6,873 nt of DNA from Candidatus Hydrogenedentota bacterium (GTDB lineage: Bacteria; Hydrogenedentota; Hydrogenedentia; Hydrogenedentiales; CAITNO01): assembly GCA_903922535.1 (NCBI GenBank), contig CAIXUF010001105.1, positions 1-6,873 of the forward strand, in the 5' to 3' direction. Below the pieces are notes generated by a model. The model had not been told where the DNA came from and searched no databases. It was given only the letters and a program-made list of their open reading frames with translations. Position numbers and translations under genes: made by a program. The first letter of the stretch is position 1. Every line of letters begins with the position of its first letter. Shown in pieces: positions 5,403 through 6,873 of the stretch.

Positions 5403-6873
5403 TCACTTTCGGGGAAATGACCGATCCTGCTGTCCGTCAATGTCGATGGGGCGCTCATCGCCGTCGGGCAGGAATATTCTTGCAGGGCCGTGACCGTTGA
5501 GGATTATCGCAAGCTCGTGGGCGTCGAAGCGCCGGACGGCAAGGTTTACGGGGGTGGTGGATTCGATGCTGACGGGGATGCGCACGAGTATGGCAATTTC
5601 GTGGTCGGCCAGTTCGACGCGGGTGCGGACGGAGCCGGCATCGACGGTGGTGACGTAACCGGGGTCGATCTGGCGGCCACGGGAGTCATACCTATGGGCG
5701 AAGTGAAGGTCTCGGGAGTCCTGCCAGCCATAGACGCCGCTGTGCATGGTAACAATGCGCTCTTTGCCTTTGACGCATCCGGCATGCACTTCCTGCACGG
5801 TGATGGGGTACATTTGCGCGGGCGCGGATTCATAACTCAGCGCGGGCTCGCCATAGTAGAAGTAAAGATTGCCCCAGCGCAGTTTGCTGAGTACGTCACG
5901 GTAGACATCCCGTTCCGATTTGAAGGTGCCGGGGTTTCCGAGTGTGCAGGGTGTCGGCAGCAGGGGAACGTCGGGTCCTTCGGTGACTTCCTTGTCGGTG
6001 ATGATGGGAACGGAACAGATGGTGCGGGTGGGCACGACGCCGTTCGCGATCACCGTGCCGCCTTTGCCCCAAATCTTACGGCACCACGCGAGCATGGCGT
6101 CCTGGGTGATGAGCGGCACGGATGCCTTCTTGCGCGCAATGGTCTGCGTCTGCGGGTCAATGTCGGCGCTGTGGCCATCCCAGCGGTCATAGGTGTATTC
6201 GCCGCCGTAGCCCCAAAGAAACCCGTCGGCAAAGACGCCCTGCGCGCCCATCTCGTCCATCATGACGTCAACGCTGTCGAGCAGGGCCCGGCCGAAGGAG
6301 TTTTCCAAGGTGGGATAGTAGATCCACCAGCGCCAGTTTTCTTCATAGCGCTGGTGGGAGAAATAGCTGCTGTTGGCGTAGTCGTTCGGGTAAACCGTAT
6401 GGTTCCCCTGGGCGTCGATGACTTTGGAATCGGGGTAATGGTCGTCGGGCCGGTTCGTCGCGAAAAGCTGGTGGGCGATGTGGAACATGCCTTTCACTTC
6501 GGGCCGCGTGGCATGCAGGACATCCATTATGGCGCGCACCTGTCGGCGTTCCTGCGGGTGCTCGATGAACTCGATGCCCTCCACGGAAATTTCAGGGTCG
6601 TCGGTGCACCAGGAGAGGCAGGCCGAGGTGAAGTAGCGCAGGTTTCGGAGGTCGTAGTAGACGTTGTCGGTGGGCACGATGCCGGCTTCGCGTTTGTGCT
6701 GGGAGCCGGGGATGAACCCAAGCGTGCCATCCACGGTGACGTTGTTTCTGTTTTCATCGCGGCGGATGGCATTGACCAAATCAAAGTAGTCGCCCGTCGC
6801 ATTGAGATAGACAGCCCATTCGAGCGTGTAGGCTGCCTTGCCGTCCAGCGCGAATTCCCGCGAGAAGAGGTCA
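5403..6873 (-). CDS. Glycoside-hydrolase-like protein of unknown specificity, C-terminal part (5' end outside window)
   Basis: I do not recognise a named family. The frame is open to the right edge of the window. The first apparent start (TTG at 6779) is internal, because in-frame coding sequence continues upstream (for example TLEWAVYLNATGDYFD just before it). Visible residues are numbered 1-489 from 6872. The pattern looks like an (alpha/beta)-barrel glycosidase: Trp/Tyr-rich WRWWIYYP (180-187); acid-rich MMDEMGAQGVFADGF (204-218), with D206, E207 and D216 as candidate catalytic or substrate residues at a strand end; IANG (275-278); and GNLYFYYGEPA (334-344), placing another Glu at a strand end. 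From about residue 370 the sequence becomes beta-rich (RTRVELADHEIAILVRIPVS), like a C-terminal beta-sandwich. Other ligand-binding barrel proteins are possible. It ends 127 nt before the phospholipase-like gene. Confidence 0.6.
   Translation of the reverse strand, partial: DLFSREFALDGKAAYTLEWAVYLNATGDYFDLVNAIRRDENRNNVTVDGTLGFIPGSQHKREAGIVPTDNVYYDLRNLRYFTSACLSWCTDDPEISVEGIEFIEHPQERRQVRAIMDVLHATRPEVKGMFHIAHQLFATNRPDDHYPDSKVIDAQGNHTVYPNDYANSSYFSHQRYEENWRWWIYYPTLENSFGRALLDSVDVMMDEMGAQGVFADGFLWGYGGEYTYDRWDGHSADIDPQTQTIARKKASVPLITQDAMLAWCRKIWGKGGTVIANGVVPTRTICSVPIITDKEVTEGPDVPLLPTPCTLGNPGTFKSERDVYRDVLSKLRWGNLYFYYGEPALSYESAPAQMYPITVQEVHAGCVKGKERIVTMHSGVYGWQDSRDLHFAHRYDSRGRQIDPGYVTTVDAGSVRTRVELADHEIAILVRIPVSIESTTPVNLAVRRFDAHELAIILNGHGPARIFLPDGDERPIDIDGQQDRSFPRK

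Overview
The window is GC-rich bacterial DNA with long, densely packed ORFs and G/C-biased third codon positions. It looks like a free-living, carbohydrate-degrading bacterium with many secreted or glycosidic enzymes. The gene styles (a GH36 enzyme with an RQD nucleophile motif, an unusual secreted zinc phospholipase-like protein, an orphan glycosidase-like barrel) would suit the Planctomycetota/Verrucomicrobiota/Hydrogenedentota-type lineages. That placement is an inference from impression only; no marker gene is present.

Layout, left to right. (1) The C-terminal 414 residues of a GH36 alpha-galactosidase run on the + strand to 1246. (2) A 489-bp gap follows between convergent genes. It holds a probable 38-residue small protein on the - strand with a strong ribosome binding site, and a pair of mutually exclusive inverted repeats. 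(3) On the - strand lie a zinc-dependent medium-chain alcohol dehydrogenase (1736-2773) and, 36 nt upstream of it, a classical short-chain dehydrogenase (2810-3553). The pair is almost certainly one operon. (4) A 378-bp gap follows. Its SDR-proximal part can fold into a structure, possibly an H-type pseudoknot, that buries the SDR ribosome binding site. It also contains a perfect 8-bp hairpin. (5) A secreted protein of the zinc-dependent phospholipase C type (3932-5275, - strand) has its own probable sigma70-like promoter and a leader with two hairpins. (6) The visible C-terminal 489 residues of a glycoside-hydrolase-like protein of unknown specificity run off the right edge on the - strand.

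How the genes may work together: the two glycoside-hydrolase-type genes at the edges suggest a polysaccharide or glycoside utilisation neighbourhood. The SDR-MDR pair could oxidise or reduce a released sugar, polyol or aldehyde. The phospholipase-like protein is exported and appears to be a separate transcription unit. None of these links is proven by the sequence. I found no mobile element, CRISPR array, tRNA or rRNA. The least ordinary signals are the SD-sequestering leader of the SDR operon and the unlisted small protein. I see no clear evidence of a wholly new multi-gene system.
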